Of a DNA stretch of 64,000 nucleotides, positions 47,141 to 57,662 are shown in pieces. Made by a program: the position numbers and the translations under genes. Each line of letters opens with the position of its first letter. The first letter of the stretch is position 1. Source of the DNA: Orbilia blumenaviensis (Eukaryota; Ascomycota; Orbiliomycetes; Orbiliales; Orbiliaceae); contig JAVHNS010000006.1 of NCBI GenBank assembly GCA_036872755.1, forward strand, positions 1,798,001-1,862,000. The letters run 5' to 3'. A model generated the notes under the pieces. That model made no database searches and had not been told where the DNA came from. It saw only the letters and a program-made list of their open reading frames with translations.

Positions 47141-48903
47141 ATGAGCAGCGGCCCCAGCTCCCGCTCGCAGCCTCGTCGACCCCCCAACCCACCTGCCACA
47201 CTCTCCTCCGCCACAGCAGTAGCATCATCAACTTCAGCCTCGGCCTCAGCTTCTTCCTCCTCCAACAGGCGCCGCCACTCTCTGCCGCCGGGCAACAAAC
47301 TCGCCTCGATCCTGACCTTCTGGTCCACTCCCTCCCAGGATTCCCTCTCCCTCCCACGCCCGGTTACAGAACGCCTCTCCCGCTCTCGCAACAAAAAACA
47401 ACCACCACAACCACAACCAGAAACACAAACATCGTCAACTTCACAACCACCACCAGGAGCACCATCATCAACGGCTTCATCAACAGGTCGTCGTGGTCGC
47501 CGGGGTTCCAAGTCTAAATCTAATTCTAAATCTTCAACTGCGAAACCGGTTGTTACCCAGCCTGTTCTGGTCCGTGCTTACTCCCCACGTCCGGAGAGTA
47601 CTCTCACCGATACTATTCCTGAGGTCGATGAGTCCGAACGGGTGCCCCTCCCCGCCATTACCGAGTTCTCGTTCAATGGCATCCTTAAAGCTATTGACCC
47701 GAAGGGTAAATTCTCCCCTTTGTATATCTATATATACTCTATTCCACTCGAGTATTTCCCGTTGTATAGAAAGGATCTTGACTAATATTTATAAAACCAG
47801 TCACCCGCACCCTCGAAACGATAACCCACCTATCCACAACCTACCGCTCAAACCTAACCCACGAAACCGACCTCCTGATAACCCACCAAAAATCCATCGA
47901 ATCCCAAATCCTACTCGCCGACCGTCTCTCCTCCCAAGTTCTAAAAACCACCACCACCCGCTCCGACCGTCTCAAATCAGAAGCACCGTTCAAAAATGGC
48001 CTCGCGGTCGAAGACCTGGCTCAGTCAGCCGAGACCGCATACGCGGCTATCGAGAATATCATAGCTACGCTGGAGGCTATTGATGATATGTTACCTGATG
48101 AGGAGAGGTTGGGCAAGTGGGATTCGGTGCATAAGCGGCATTTTCCGTATACCCATTCTTTACTGGTTGCTAAAACGGCGGATACTACTTTGAAGCGTAT
48201 GGGAGGATCTATAGGAGCCGGAGGAGGAGGTGGAGGAAATGGGATGCATATCGGCAGCGGAGTAGCCGTATCATCCCCTCTTAGTCCTCGCATGACCAGC
48301 TCCAACAGTTTCTCGAACAGTCATGCGTTGATGGGTGATACCGCCACAAACCATAGTACTGGCGGGGGTAGCTGGCTGATCAGACGTAGGAGGGAAGGTA
48401 GTAATGCTGGTAGCGGTGGTGCTGGTATTCCGTCGAATTTACCATATCTAAGCCCCAACGGACCGCCTATGACGGCCGAGGAGAGGAGGATGTCCTCCCC
48501 GCCGGCTTTGTTGCTGAGAACCGTTCATCCTGGCGCTGCATCGATCAGGAGTAGCAGTGCCAAGGATGTGGCTGTACCGCAGGTGTCCAGTCCTAGTCCT
48601 TATCACGTCCGTCGGCAGAGTTTGGTGACGAATATACCAGTTAGGGAGAGGGATAGTTTGAGTGTTGCTAGTAATGCGGGGGGCAGTACGAGGAGTAGCT
48701 TTAGTTTTAAGAATCTACTGTGGGGTGGGGGGTGGAAGAAGGGAGCTGGGAGCGGGAAGAGTGTAGGGGGGAGTAGTGTGGCGGGTAGTGAGAATGGGGA
48801 GACGGCGGAGGAGAAGTTGAGGAGGATTATTCAGGAGCAGACGAGGAAGAGGCTGATGTTGGATAAGAAGGGGGCGGGGTTGTCTAGCAGCTTGCCCATG
48901 TAG
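47141..48903 (+). CDS. Low-complexity protein with central coiled-coil domain, unknown function
   Basis: Two exons (47141-47705 and 47801-48903) give 555 aa. The first 150 residues are Ser/Pro/Ala/Gln-rich. A conserved-looking helical block runs from about 175 to 290: ITEFSFNGILKAIDPKV, THLSTTYRSNLTHETDLLI, then EDLAQSAETAYAAIENIIATLEAIDDMLPDEERL and SVHKRHFPYTHSLL. The C-terminal half is Gly/Ser-rich with many SP sites and a final helix (EEKLRRIIQEQTRKRL). The helical block is reminiscent of small BLOC-1-type trafficking subunits such as KxDL proteins, but I cannot confirm this. Antisense frames across the region are artefacts of its composition. Confidence 0.75.
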
Positions 48904-49475
48904 TCTTATTAACTTATTCCCTTCTGTCTCCTTGTCCCTTTCTTTTGTCGTTTTACTATCATTGAGGGAAGGAATCAGACTGATACTAACGCTAGGGATG
49001 ATACGATATTATGTGACGACGATGTATTTTCAGCGGGGTGGATTTCTGCTTTCTAATTCTTCCACTTTTTTTTTTTGTGACTTGGTACCTAGGTAGTTAT
49101 TAGCTTTTTCTCAGCAGGAGCTTGTACCAACATTGACTATCCTTATTTACTAAAAAATAAAATCAGAATAAGTCCACATTCACACTATATACAGTTTTGA
49201 ACCTGCAGTTATATTTTATACCGTCCAGCGCGTCGGCACATGCTGTAGCGACCAATTCCTTATCGATAGCGGGGAGCTTTCGCTAGCAAACAAGCAAGCA
49301 AGCGGCAACCCAAACTAAAAAAACCTCAAGTTTTCGCAAAAATCCAAAAACTTTTTTTTTTCTCGCTAAAAACCCTTCGTCAATCCCATTCCATCCGATC
49401 GACCGACAGCTAAGCTCCACGACAAAGATACACAAATACCATATAAATCGGAAAGGACGATAATACAGAAAAACC
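48904..49475. other. Intergenic region before TIM22
   Basis: 3' UTR of the upstream gene followed by the TIM22 promoter. It contains a T tract near 49067-49076. No gene. Confidence 0.4.
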
Positions 49476-50317
49476 ATGGCATTCCCAGGCGGCGGCATGC
49501 CCGGCATGGGACCCTTCGGACGACCCGCTGGGAGCGGTGGAGGAAGTCAAACACCGGACTTCAACAGCCTGAGTCCTGAGCAGCAGCAGATGGTTATGGT
49601 TAAGCAGGTATCATAGTACTTAACCCTCCCACTTTATCTACTTCCACTTTTTTTTTTTTATTACGGTGGATTGGAAGCTGATGTTTTTATCGTTTTTATT
49701 ATGGGTTAGATGCAAGCGGCGATGGAGTCTTGTCCTGTCAAAACAGTGATCTCGGGCGGTATGGGATTCGCGCTGGGTGGTGTGTTTGGGCTCTTCATGG
49801 CTTCGGTAACCACTCCTCCCATATACCATATACAATACGATATATACCTCCACTTGAACCTCACCAAAAATCTTCTAACAAAAAAAAATCAAAATTTAAA
49901 TAATCCAGATGTCCTACGACACAATGTACACCACAAACACCAAGCTCTCCGACCTCCCCTGGCGGCAACAGGTAAAAGCCGGGTTCAAAGACATGGGGAC
50001 CCGCTCCTGGAGTTCCGCGAAGGGATTCGGAATGGTCGGCGCTTTATTCGCCGGTACGGAATGTGTGATCGAGAGCTATAGGGCTAAGAATGATCTCGTC
50101 AATCCTATACTGGCTGGGTGTGCTACGGGTGGGATTTTGGGTGCTAGTGGAGGGCCGACGGCTAGCGCTATGGGGTGTGCTGGGTTTGCTGCTGTGAGTT
50201 TTTCTCTTTCTCTTTTTCTATTATGGTGGTATGGGTTTGGAGGGAGTTCTAATAGGTGTTATCTCTGGGGGTGTATAGTTCAGTACAGCGATTGAGTATT
50301 ACTTAAGACATGGTTAG
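49476..50317 (+). CDS. TIM22: Mitochondrial inner-membrane translocase subunit TIM22
   Basis: Four exons (49476-49607, 49710-49805, 49909-50193, 50279-50317), all phase 0, give 183 aa, equal to the usual fungal length. It forms the channel of the carrier translocase that inserts carrier proteins into the inner membrane. The Tim17/22/23 fold is clear: a glycine-rich first membrane segment ([17 protein letters not shown]), the PRAT-like central part ([34 protein letters not shown]) and late glycine-rich segments ([34 protein letters not shown]). Cys residues at the ends of segments 1 and 2 are present (SCPVKT, ECVIE), as in the family. The N-terminus is Gly/Pro-rich. Confidence 0.96.
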
Positions 50318-50857
50318 AAGGGGGGTTTAGTGGGATCCGGGCGACCAGCTCCTCTCTGGATACGGTGCGAACTATCGATATATGCGACGGATAGAAAAGC
50401 GTTCCGATACCGTACGCATAACCTACTCGAGACTCGATATCTACCACGATCATAAACCGAACAGCCGTTCAAAAAAAACTTGAAAACCGGCTTACATTAC
50501 CTTCAGTGTACATATCTACATACCTCTTTTTTATACACAGAGAGAGAGAGAACATACAAGACTTGGGGAGAGGAGGGGAAGGGCGTTCTCAGGCGTACAG
50601 TCTATTTTTCACCCATTGCTGTTATTTTTTTCGTTCTGCTTAATTGTTTCTTTAGCAGCAGCTTCTTATTTGCCCCGGGCTAGATCTCTCTTCTCATACC
50701 ATGCCCTTTCCGTTCTTCAATATTCTACTCTAACTAGGGTAGTTTGAATTTGTATATCAAATCCCCCCAAATAGACGTATATAATAAATACTATACACAA
50801 CTCCCCAAATATCATACACAATCCCCCCTTCCCTCCTCTTACACCCACACTACAGCA
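50318..50857. other. Convergent intergenic region
   Basis: Between the stops of TIM22 and the Mrx11-like gene. AT-rich; no gene seen. Confidence 0.4.
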
Positions 50858-51566
50858 CTACCTTCTAAAAACCCTCACCACCGGCCCCACCACCGTCCTC
50901 GCAAACCACGGCGCCGCAACCACACTGATCAAAACCCTAACCGGCATAACCGCCTTAACCAACGCCCAGGCAACCGCCAAATCGACCACCTGCCTTCCAC
51001 CGACCCACGCAATATCCTTTTTCTCCAGATACCGTTTAAACCTCATATAACCCCCTTCTTCATCGGTAAACCATTTTGAAGGTAGCAAAGACGAGGGATT
51101 CCATGATGTCAATTGGAACAGTGAGAATAATGCGAATAGAGGGATTATGGCGGTTAGTTCGTGGAGGATTAGGAAGGAGGTTAGGTGGGTTTTTGGGTGT
51201 GTTAGAAGTGGGTGGGTGTATGGGTGGAGGTAGCGGGGGACTGTTAATATAAAAAAAAATTGAAGATTTTTAATTTGTTAGTATATAGATATATTTGGGA
51301 TGGTGGGAGAACTGACGTTTGGAGAGTATGCGGTCGGCACGTGATGTTGTTTTAGCAGTGGTGGTATTTGGAGGTGGTGGAGGTGGGGATGTGAGGAAGC
51401 GGCGGAGGAGTGGCTGTGATAAACGTGGTTTTGGAATTGGGTTTAGGTTTAGGAGGGGTGTTGGCCGGGGGAAGCGTCGTTGGGATAGTATTGATATAGT
51501 CTCGGTCCCAGACGCTGTTGACCACAACTGTGGTATTGATATTGATATTGATAGTGGAGGACGCAT
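50858..51566 (-). CDS. Mitochondrial membrane protein, Mrx11/FAM210 (DUF1279)-like
   Basis: Two exons (51317-51566 and 50858-51240) give 210 aa. The first 70 residues are a basic, Ser/Pro-rich presequence (MRPPLSISISIPQLWSTASG, later LLRRFLTS). The body begins LPRYLHPYTHPLLTHPKTH and continues with a membrane segment, FLILHELTAIIPLFALFSLF, whose HELTA stretch is typical of DUF1279-like proteins. Then come SKWFTDEEGGYMRFKRYLEKKD and a second helical segment (VDLAVAWALVKAVMPVRVLISV) ending APWFARTVVGPVVRV. Fungal members include yeast Mrx11, found in the mitochondrial gene-expression assembly. The ATG at 51566 was chosen as the first in frame; the donor is GTCAGT. It converges on TIM22. Confidence 0.78.
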
Positions 51567-54014
51567 TTTGTGGGGTTGTGATGATATTAGGACGCAGAAG
51601 ACCACGCAATTGAGGGTAACTGGTGTTTGTTGGAGAGAAGGCTACAGGGATGCTTCCCCGATCGATTGATCTGCACCCCGATTTAGGCTGCGTGTATATA
51701 AAATCGTATAGCCTTGAGCGAGACTTTCTTAGTATGAGGGCTGTTTGTGTAACAATAGTAGATAAACTTTTGTCTAGTATTTTAACAAAACAAAGGATAG
51801 AGTCGAAAGGCTTGGCTGTAGACACCTAGTCACCTGATAGCTGGTTGATCGATTCTTGGGCTACGATATGATTGGGTAGTTGAGAGCTAGTAGCTAGTAG
51901 ATGTAGGAACTGTCGTGTCGCGAGTAAGATTCTGCGTGCCTTATCGATTCGCACTCGCGTATCGTACGTCGGCCCTAAAAAAAAAGGTCAAGCAATTACA
52001 AGGATCCCCCAAAAGCCGGCGTGTGAGACAAAAGGTTGGCTGAGCCGGGTTTCTGTCCAGTCGCATCGCATATAACGTTAACATTTAATGCATTAACTTC
52101 ACTGATTTAGGCTTATAGGAACAAATGCCGGATCGCACACCTAAAGTAAAAAAAAAAATCGAGAATTAGGTAATATAGTGGGATTGTAACGGCCTCGATT
52201 GTTCTGCATGATCTCATTGAATCATTTTTACGAGGTCGCTTTTTGTTACTATGTATTGCTTACTTATACACATCGAGTTCTAGCCAGGGATCTAGCTTTA
52301 CAGGATATCCACCTTGCTACATGTGCATTATCATCAAACGCTCAGGCCAAGGATCGGATCGGATCCCCGTCAGTAGCCTTTCCGAGAGGCATCTCAAAAT
52401 CGCAAGCAGTGCGCCGGTCTGACGCAAGACTGTTGGATTTTCACCCGCCAAGCCGCGTTGGTTCCGGCTCTCCGGTCCCTCTTTTTCGATCTTTCCGTAG
52501 GCAAGCAGCTGGGAGCACCCCAGTTCGAAATTCAACCAGCTAGTTATTCCTCCCAGCATAACCGTCCCCCATCTCATACCATTCCTTCTTCGAAAAAAAA
52601 AGCGAAAAAGAAGAAATAAGACAAAGCTGAATTGGATGGGCCAAAAGCCGGATTTAGCTACTACCCCTCACTGGTGTCCTTCTAAAAAAGAGAACGTCGA
52701 ATTATGATATGATAGGACCCCTCAAGACCCGCTTTGCACACCCTCACTTATTTCGCCAATACTGGCTTCTCAACACGTGGTTGGCTATAGATCATGCCGC
52801 CAAGCCGAACTCGTCTGGGGTCATGCTTTTCTAGCAAACTTGGTGTTCTGCAGGAAATAAGTGGGACATTCTGCATGGGCTGACTCTCTCTCTCTCACTT
52901 TTTTTTTAGAGCTCTGACTGACATGTGGGTTTTTTCTTTCTCTTTGGATGTATCTTTTTTTCTTGTGATGTGCTGTGTTCTCTTTGTAGATGGGGTTTTT
53001 AGCTGCAGCTGCTAGCCGAGTTTATTTGCGCAGCTGCAGCTTTCTGTTAGTGAACTAAGTACCTAAAAACTGTTTTCGTCTCGTTAAAAATATGTGTAAA
53101 AGATATCGATTGGGGGGCGATCCGGCCAGTAGGTCTCAGATTGGGACCATTTGGAACATGCATAATCCGGTCCTTAGTCTCTTTTTTCTTCTGTATACGA
53201 AGTAGTAATAGTTATGTGGATGTATGTATGTACCATGTATGCACCACGAACAGTTTCCGGATTTCGAGGCGCGGCTGGGGGTCTCGATTTGAACGCCTTG
53301 CTTAGGTGGAGAGGAGAACTGGCGTGAGCCAGCCCAGCTTTAGGGTGGGTATGCATGCAATGCAGCGCAGCGAGCGAGTGTCGAATGAGGGGAAAGAGAA
53401 GACAACACTGGCTGGGGTTTTTCCTTTAAGGTGGCCCACGTACGTGGTACATAAACAGCTGCTCGGGACCCTGCTATTTTTTTCTTTCCCTTTGCCTTCT
53501 CGAACGAGACCCGGAGAGGTGATTCTTGGGGTGTGGACATCTCTTTCCCCCCATCGGATCATCCTTCCCTCTTTCCTTCCTTCCTTCCTTCCTTCTTATA
53601 ACATCGATCGCGATCGGCCTTCACTCCTTATTTTATATAAACTTGTGATATCTATATACCTATATACATATACCTCTTAACTGTCAGAGTAATTGTATAC
53701 GCCTCAGTACATACTCGGCGGGTAGGAGAAGTCGTTATCAACGGGCGTAGTGGAGGAGACCGGCTCCGATCTTAATAGTAGAGCTCGCAGACTATACCCT
53801 CTACGAACCTCAGCCCCAGCAATCATTCCTGTGACGAAAGGTATCTATCCTTCAATCAACCAGCCTAATTCCCAAGTCACTGGCGAAAAAGACAATTCCA
53901 CAATCGCCCAGCCCGACTACCATCAAATAAAAATATAAAACTCCAAAAAAGAAATCCATAGCTCAACACTACCTCTTCTCTCTCTCCCTCTTCTCTCCTC
54001 AAAAAGTAGTAGCA
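51567..54014. other. Gene-free 2.4-kb stretch
   Basis: Promoter side of the Mrx11-like gene, then sequence without recognised genes. It contains TC repeats near 52884-52896, a long inverted repeat (separate entry), a TTCC repeat at about 53568-53595 and pyrimidine-rich sequence from 53960 that looks like a leader for the small ORF at 54015. Confidence 0.4.
53001..53041. repeat. Inverted repeat with 11-bp perfect arms
   Basis: AGCTGCAGCTG and CAGCTGCAGCT are separated by 19 nt. Each arm is itself built of overlapping CAGCTG E-box-like palindromes. This could be a cruciform or a regulatory cluster; no evidence for either. Confidence 0.65.
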
Positions 54015-54176
54015 ATGGCCGCCCTACTTCTTTCCATAACTTCGACCTCCTCATCTACAAAATCTCCCAACAACAGCCGGTCACTACTCACCAACCCCTC
54101 CTCTTCAAAACCTCACCCCAACTCCCATGCTTCTAGGACGTTAACGTTCATAGAATGGGATAAAGACGTTGGATAA
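54015..54176 (+). CDS. Possible 53-residue small protein
   Basis: ATG in a good context (AGCAATGG) directly follows a CT-rich leader with the style of real fungal transcripts. The translation is Ser/Thr/Asn-rich, beginning MAALLLSITSTSSS and ending SRTLTFIEWDKDVG. The last 14 residues look less like composition noise than the rest. No family recognised. It could also be the first exon of something longer. Confidence 0.25.
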   Translation: MAALLLSITSTSSSTKSPNNSRSLLTNPSSSKPHPNSHASRTLTFIEWDKDVG

Positions 54177-55591
54177 CACTAATCCCCTATTACCCCTTCT
54201 ACTCAAGACGGAGATGATAGGGATGTGCAGTCTGGTGCGCGAGACATATATACCAATTTTTTTTCCTTAAACCTTTTTTTCTCCCTCAACCTCGAATCTC
54301 CCAACCATTTCTCCTGTTTCTAGGATTTCTATCTTCAACTCTTTTTTCTTCCTTTCTGGCCCTTATCCGTATGCATATTGGTTTTCTTTCCGTTTTCTCC
54401 ATATAAACTACTACGATAAACTATTTTGATTTTTGGTCTCTTTCTCTTTTTTCTCTTCTTGATACCACCCGCGTTTTTTCTTTCCTTTTTTTTCTTCTCT
54501 CTTATCGCCTGCTTTTGGTCTTAGCTGGCATTGCTTCGGTTTACTAAAGCTATACGGTATATACAAGGTTACAGGGGCATAGCTAGCGTCATTTTTTTGA
54601 TTAACTTTTTTTTTAATACATGCTAACTACTGATTGCTTTTCTATAACTTATTTTGTTTTACATTTTTGGAATATAAATGCTTTTGATTGGTTAGCTAGC
54701 AGTACTCTTCCTGGTTTAACAAGATTGGATTGGTTGGTGGTCGACGGGGCAGGGATTTAGGAATTGGGGTTTTTTTGTTTAAGAAAAAAATTGGGATCTT
54801 TCAAATTGAATAAAATGAAATAAAGGGAATCCTTTAGCCTTTAGTTGGCTCATTTTAAAACACTTTTGTTTGCTCTTACCTAGCTTTCGTAAAAGAGTGA
54901 AATTACCACGGTTTGAGGATGTCTTGGAATTTCTTATATATACGTTTTGTCGTTCTTTGTTTCACGTGTAGCACACGAGCGGTAAAATGAGTTTATGCAT
55001 GTGGCTGATGCACGAAACTCGCGGGGCCGACGACTGGTGTTGCATTTTTGGTGGATGGTGTGTTGTTCTATACTGAACAATATCAACTACACCTACGAGG
55101 CTCAACCGTACTATCCTAGTTTCTCTGCTTAACTTTCAGCTTTTTACGATTGATGGTATACCGGTATGGAATATGATTTAGAATGCTTGTGAGCTAAGCT
55201 AAAACCTCTTTTTGATGACATCGCGGTATATACTGCCTTCTGAAGCCGAATATGCAATGGAATGGAGTATGATTCCCAACAAAAAAGTATAAGTACGGAC
55301 GAGCCAGCTTGATACATAAAACATCGCCACGGAAACTCCTCAAAACGAGACTTTATTGGGCTCACTTTCTCTCTCTCTACAAGTTAGAGATAAGGAAAAG
55401 GTCCTTGTATCAATCTCTATATTCTGTCAAGCCCTTTACTCTCCAAGGTTCCTCTGAAGTCCAGCCTCAATCAGCCAGCATCTCGAGTATCGACCACATA
55501 ACTCCCAAACATCCCATGGAAATTGGTTGGGGTAAGACCACAAAATCCCCGAATCGTCCCCACCTCGTAGGGGACATGTGTTGAATATCAG
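54177..55591. other. T-rich gene-free stretch
   Basis: Strongly T/CT-rich from about 54230 to 54920, as in a long 3' UTR or transcribed non-coding region. No gene recognised. Degenerate elements of the following repeat array (gttggggtaa, ccacaaaatcccc) begin near 55525. Confidence 0.35.
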
Positions 55592-56760
55592 TGATGTTGA
55601 TAGAGAGCCCAAAGTTGTCATGTGATCTAAGCTATCGGAATCTTTAGACAATAACGAAGATACGTACCTATTTCTTAATAGCTTCGGCTTTAGAAGTTGA
55701 AGAGTCCGGCATCTTGACTGTTTGGCTGGGCCACACACAATTTCTTTTTGGAATATGAAGGGGGGGACCGAGACTACTATAAAGGTTAGTTGGGGTAACA
55801 GCACCACAAAATCCCCGGATCGCCCGAACTCGTGGGAGGTGTGTGTTGAATTTGAGTGATGTTGATAGGAAGTCCAAAGTTGTCATGTGATTTGGGCTGT
55901 CGGGACCTTTGACAATAGTGAAGATCTGTGATAATAACTTCTTCAGCTTCAGAGGTGGAGTGAATGGGTGAGCATCTTAAGTGTTGGCCGGCCATACAAC
56001 CATTTTATATCCTATGGAAACCAGTTGGGGTAAAAGGGCCGGATCGCCCGGACTCGTGGGGGTATGTGTTGAATGTCAGTGGTGTTGATAAAGAGCCCAA
56101 AGTTGTCATGTGATTTGGGCTGTCGGGATCTTTTGACGATAGTGAAGAAGCCTAATAGCAGCTTTAGAGATCAAATGGGTGGGTATTTTGAGTGTTGATC
56201 GGCTACACAACGTTTTTATATCCTATGTGAATTAGGTAGTTGGGGTGACAGACACAAAATCTCCGGTCTCGTAGCCAGACTTGTGTTGTGTCTCCCGCCT
56301 CGTGGATGGATGAGTTGAATTGGAAGTGATGTTGATAGGAAGCCCAAAGTTGTCATGTGATTTGGGCTATCGGAATCTTTTCTGCTAGTGAGGATGTAGA
56401 CATGATAATAGCTTCAGAGGTGGAAATGCTGAAACTGGAGGTGGAATGGGCTGTCGGACTGTTGTGAAATGCAACAAGGTTGCAAAATCCTGAATCGGCC
56501 CGCCTCGTAAAAAGGGATGTGTTGAATATCAGTTGTGCTGATAGAAAGCCCAAAGTTGTCATGTGATCTGGGCTGTCGGAATCTTCTTATGGTAGAAGGT
56601 AGGACTTTAACCATACAAATTTTTGGTATCCTATGAAGATGAGTTGGGGGATTTATAACAAGGTCGAATCGTCCGGCTTCGTGGGGAGGATGTGTTGAGT
56701 ATTGGTTGTGTTGATAGAAAGCCCAAAGTTGTCATGTGATCTGAACTGTCGGAACCTTTA
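55592..56760 (+). repeat. Array A: six dispersed copies of a ~55-bp core
   Basis: Six same-orientation cores follow the pattern ttgatagRaagcccaaag, then TTGTCATGTGAT, then a YTRRRCTRTCGGRAYCTT tail. The CATGTG boxes begin at 55619, 55884, 56107, 56354, 56560 and 56733, so spacing shrinks from 265 to 173 bp. GTCATGTGAT is identical in all six. Between cores a looser segment recurs (gttggggta, acaaaatccccgg, then an ACTCGTGGG-like string and tgtgttgaat). The unit is therefore about 200 bp with a hard core and soft flanks. No coding unit is seen; antisense frames that repeat MTTLGFLST are a by-product. Neither long terminal repeats nor transposase frames are present. Confidence 0.85.
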
Positions 56761-57662
56761 AAGCTTTTGATGATGGTTGATGATGCATGAATCGGCAGTG
56801 GTTCCAGAGGCCTAATTAATGAATGGCTTCCTGAAGATTTTATACATCTAACTGGTCTCGTAGGAGCCAGAATCAACGCAAAGTCGAACCATCTCACAGG
56901 TATCACTACAGTTAGATCAACCTATACTACGAGACCAGGCCTAGCAACGAGACTAGGCCTAGCTAGAATGGGATGGAATTGATGATCGGCTAGGCTTGTG
57001 TTGTCGCACTGTTAAAGTTTGGTTATGGCAGGTTAATCGGCCTAGGCTTTTGAAGTCAAATATGATCACGTGGATGGCTCCCAATGGTGCTTTTGGTATC
57101 CAAGCCAGGGCTGCTTGTTCATCCCCTTATTAAGTTGCCCAGGCCTTCTAAAGGCTAGTGTTGGGGTCAACTGCAATCTTTACCTTCAGCGCCGTTCTTT
57201 GAGGCTAGTTAAGGTTAATATAGAGTACGGGGTCTAGTGCTAACTTAACCTTAGGTACCTACCTCGGTATGTATTTAAATGTAGAGTTAAGGCTTAGGCT
57301 ACTTAGGCTAGTGTTAGCCCTAGACGTTGTTATTGACGGCTAAAGCAATGAATAGCTATTATCCATCAAGATATATTTTCGTCATTCTGGATATGATATA
57401 TCATAGTTGTGATCAACAGCGTCTGGGGCCGAGACTAATATATATATATATATATGTAAGTAGATATGTTTGAAAAAGAGGGCTGAGTTCATGCCTTTCA
57501 GATTTGAATGTAAGTACCTACGCCAGAAGTGCCCTGGGGATTAATACGGTATCAGTGTGGTGGTATTATAACTTGGATCGGGGTCTGAATGCCAGGGTAC
57601 CTAGGGTTTTCAAAAGCCTCATTATCGGGAGTCCCTAGTTGAATTGCTGCTCGGCTCTGGGT
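56761..57662. other. Spacer between the two arrays
   Basis: No gene. It contains repeated short strings (cgagaccaggcctag twice near 56930-56965), a solo ATCACGTG at 57065-57072 and a TA repeat at about 57437-57457. Confidence 0.45.

Noticed and set aside
47041..47511. 156-codon antisense frame opposite the low-complexity gene
   Set aside because: Ser/Pro/Ala-rich codons on the plus strand give an open Gly/Arg/Glu-rich antisense frame; the plus strand has the sensible start, intron and conserved-looking helical block.
51352..51825. 157-codon minus-strand frame overlapping the first exon of the Mrx11-like gene
   Set aside because: Different frame from the exon that splices to the conserved domain; Thr/Asn/Pro-rich by composition only.
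55436..56906. Minus-strand frames repeating the peptide MTTLGFLST in array A
   Set aside because: The peptide recurs only because the DNA core recurs. The frames are in different phases, broken by stops, lack splice structure and have no homology I recognise.
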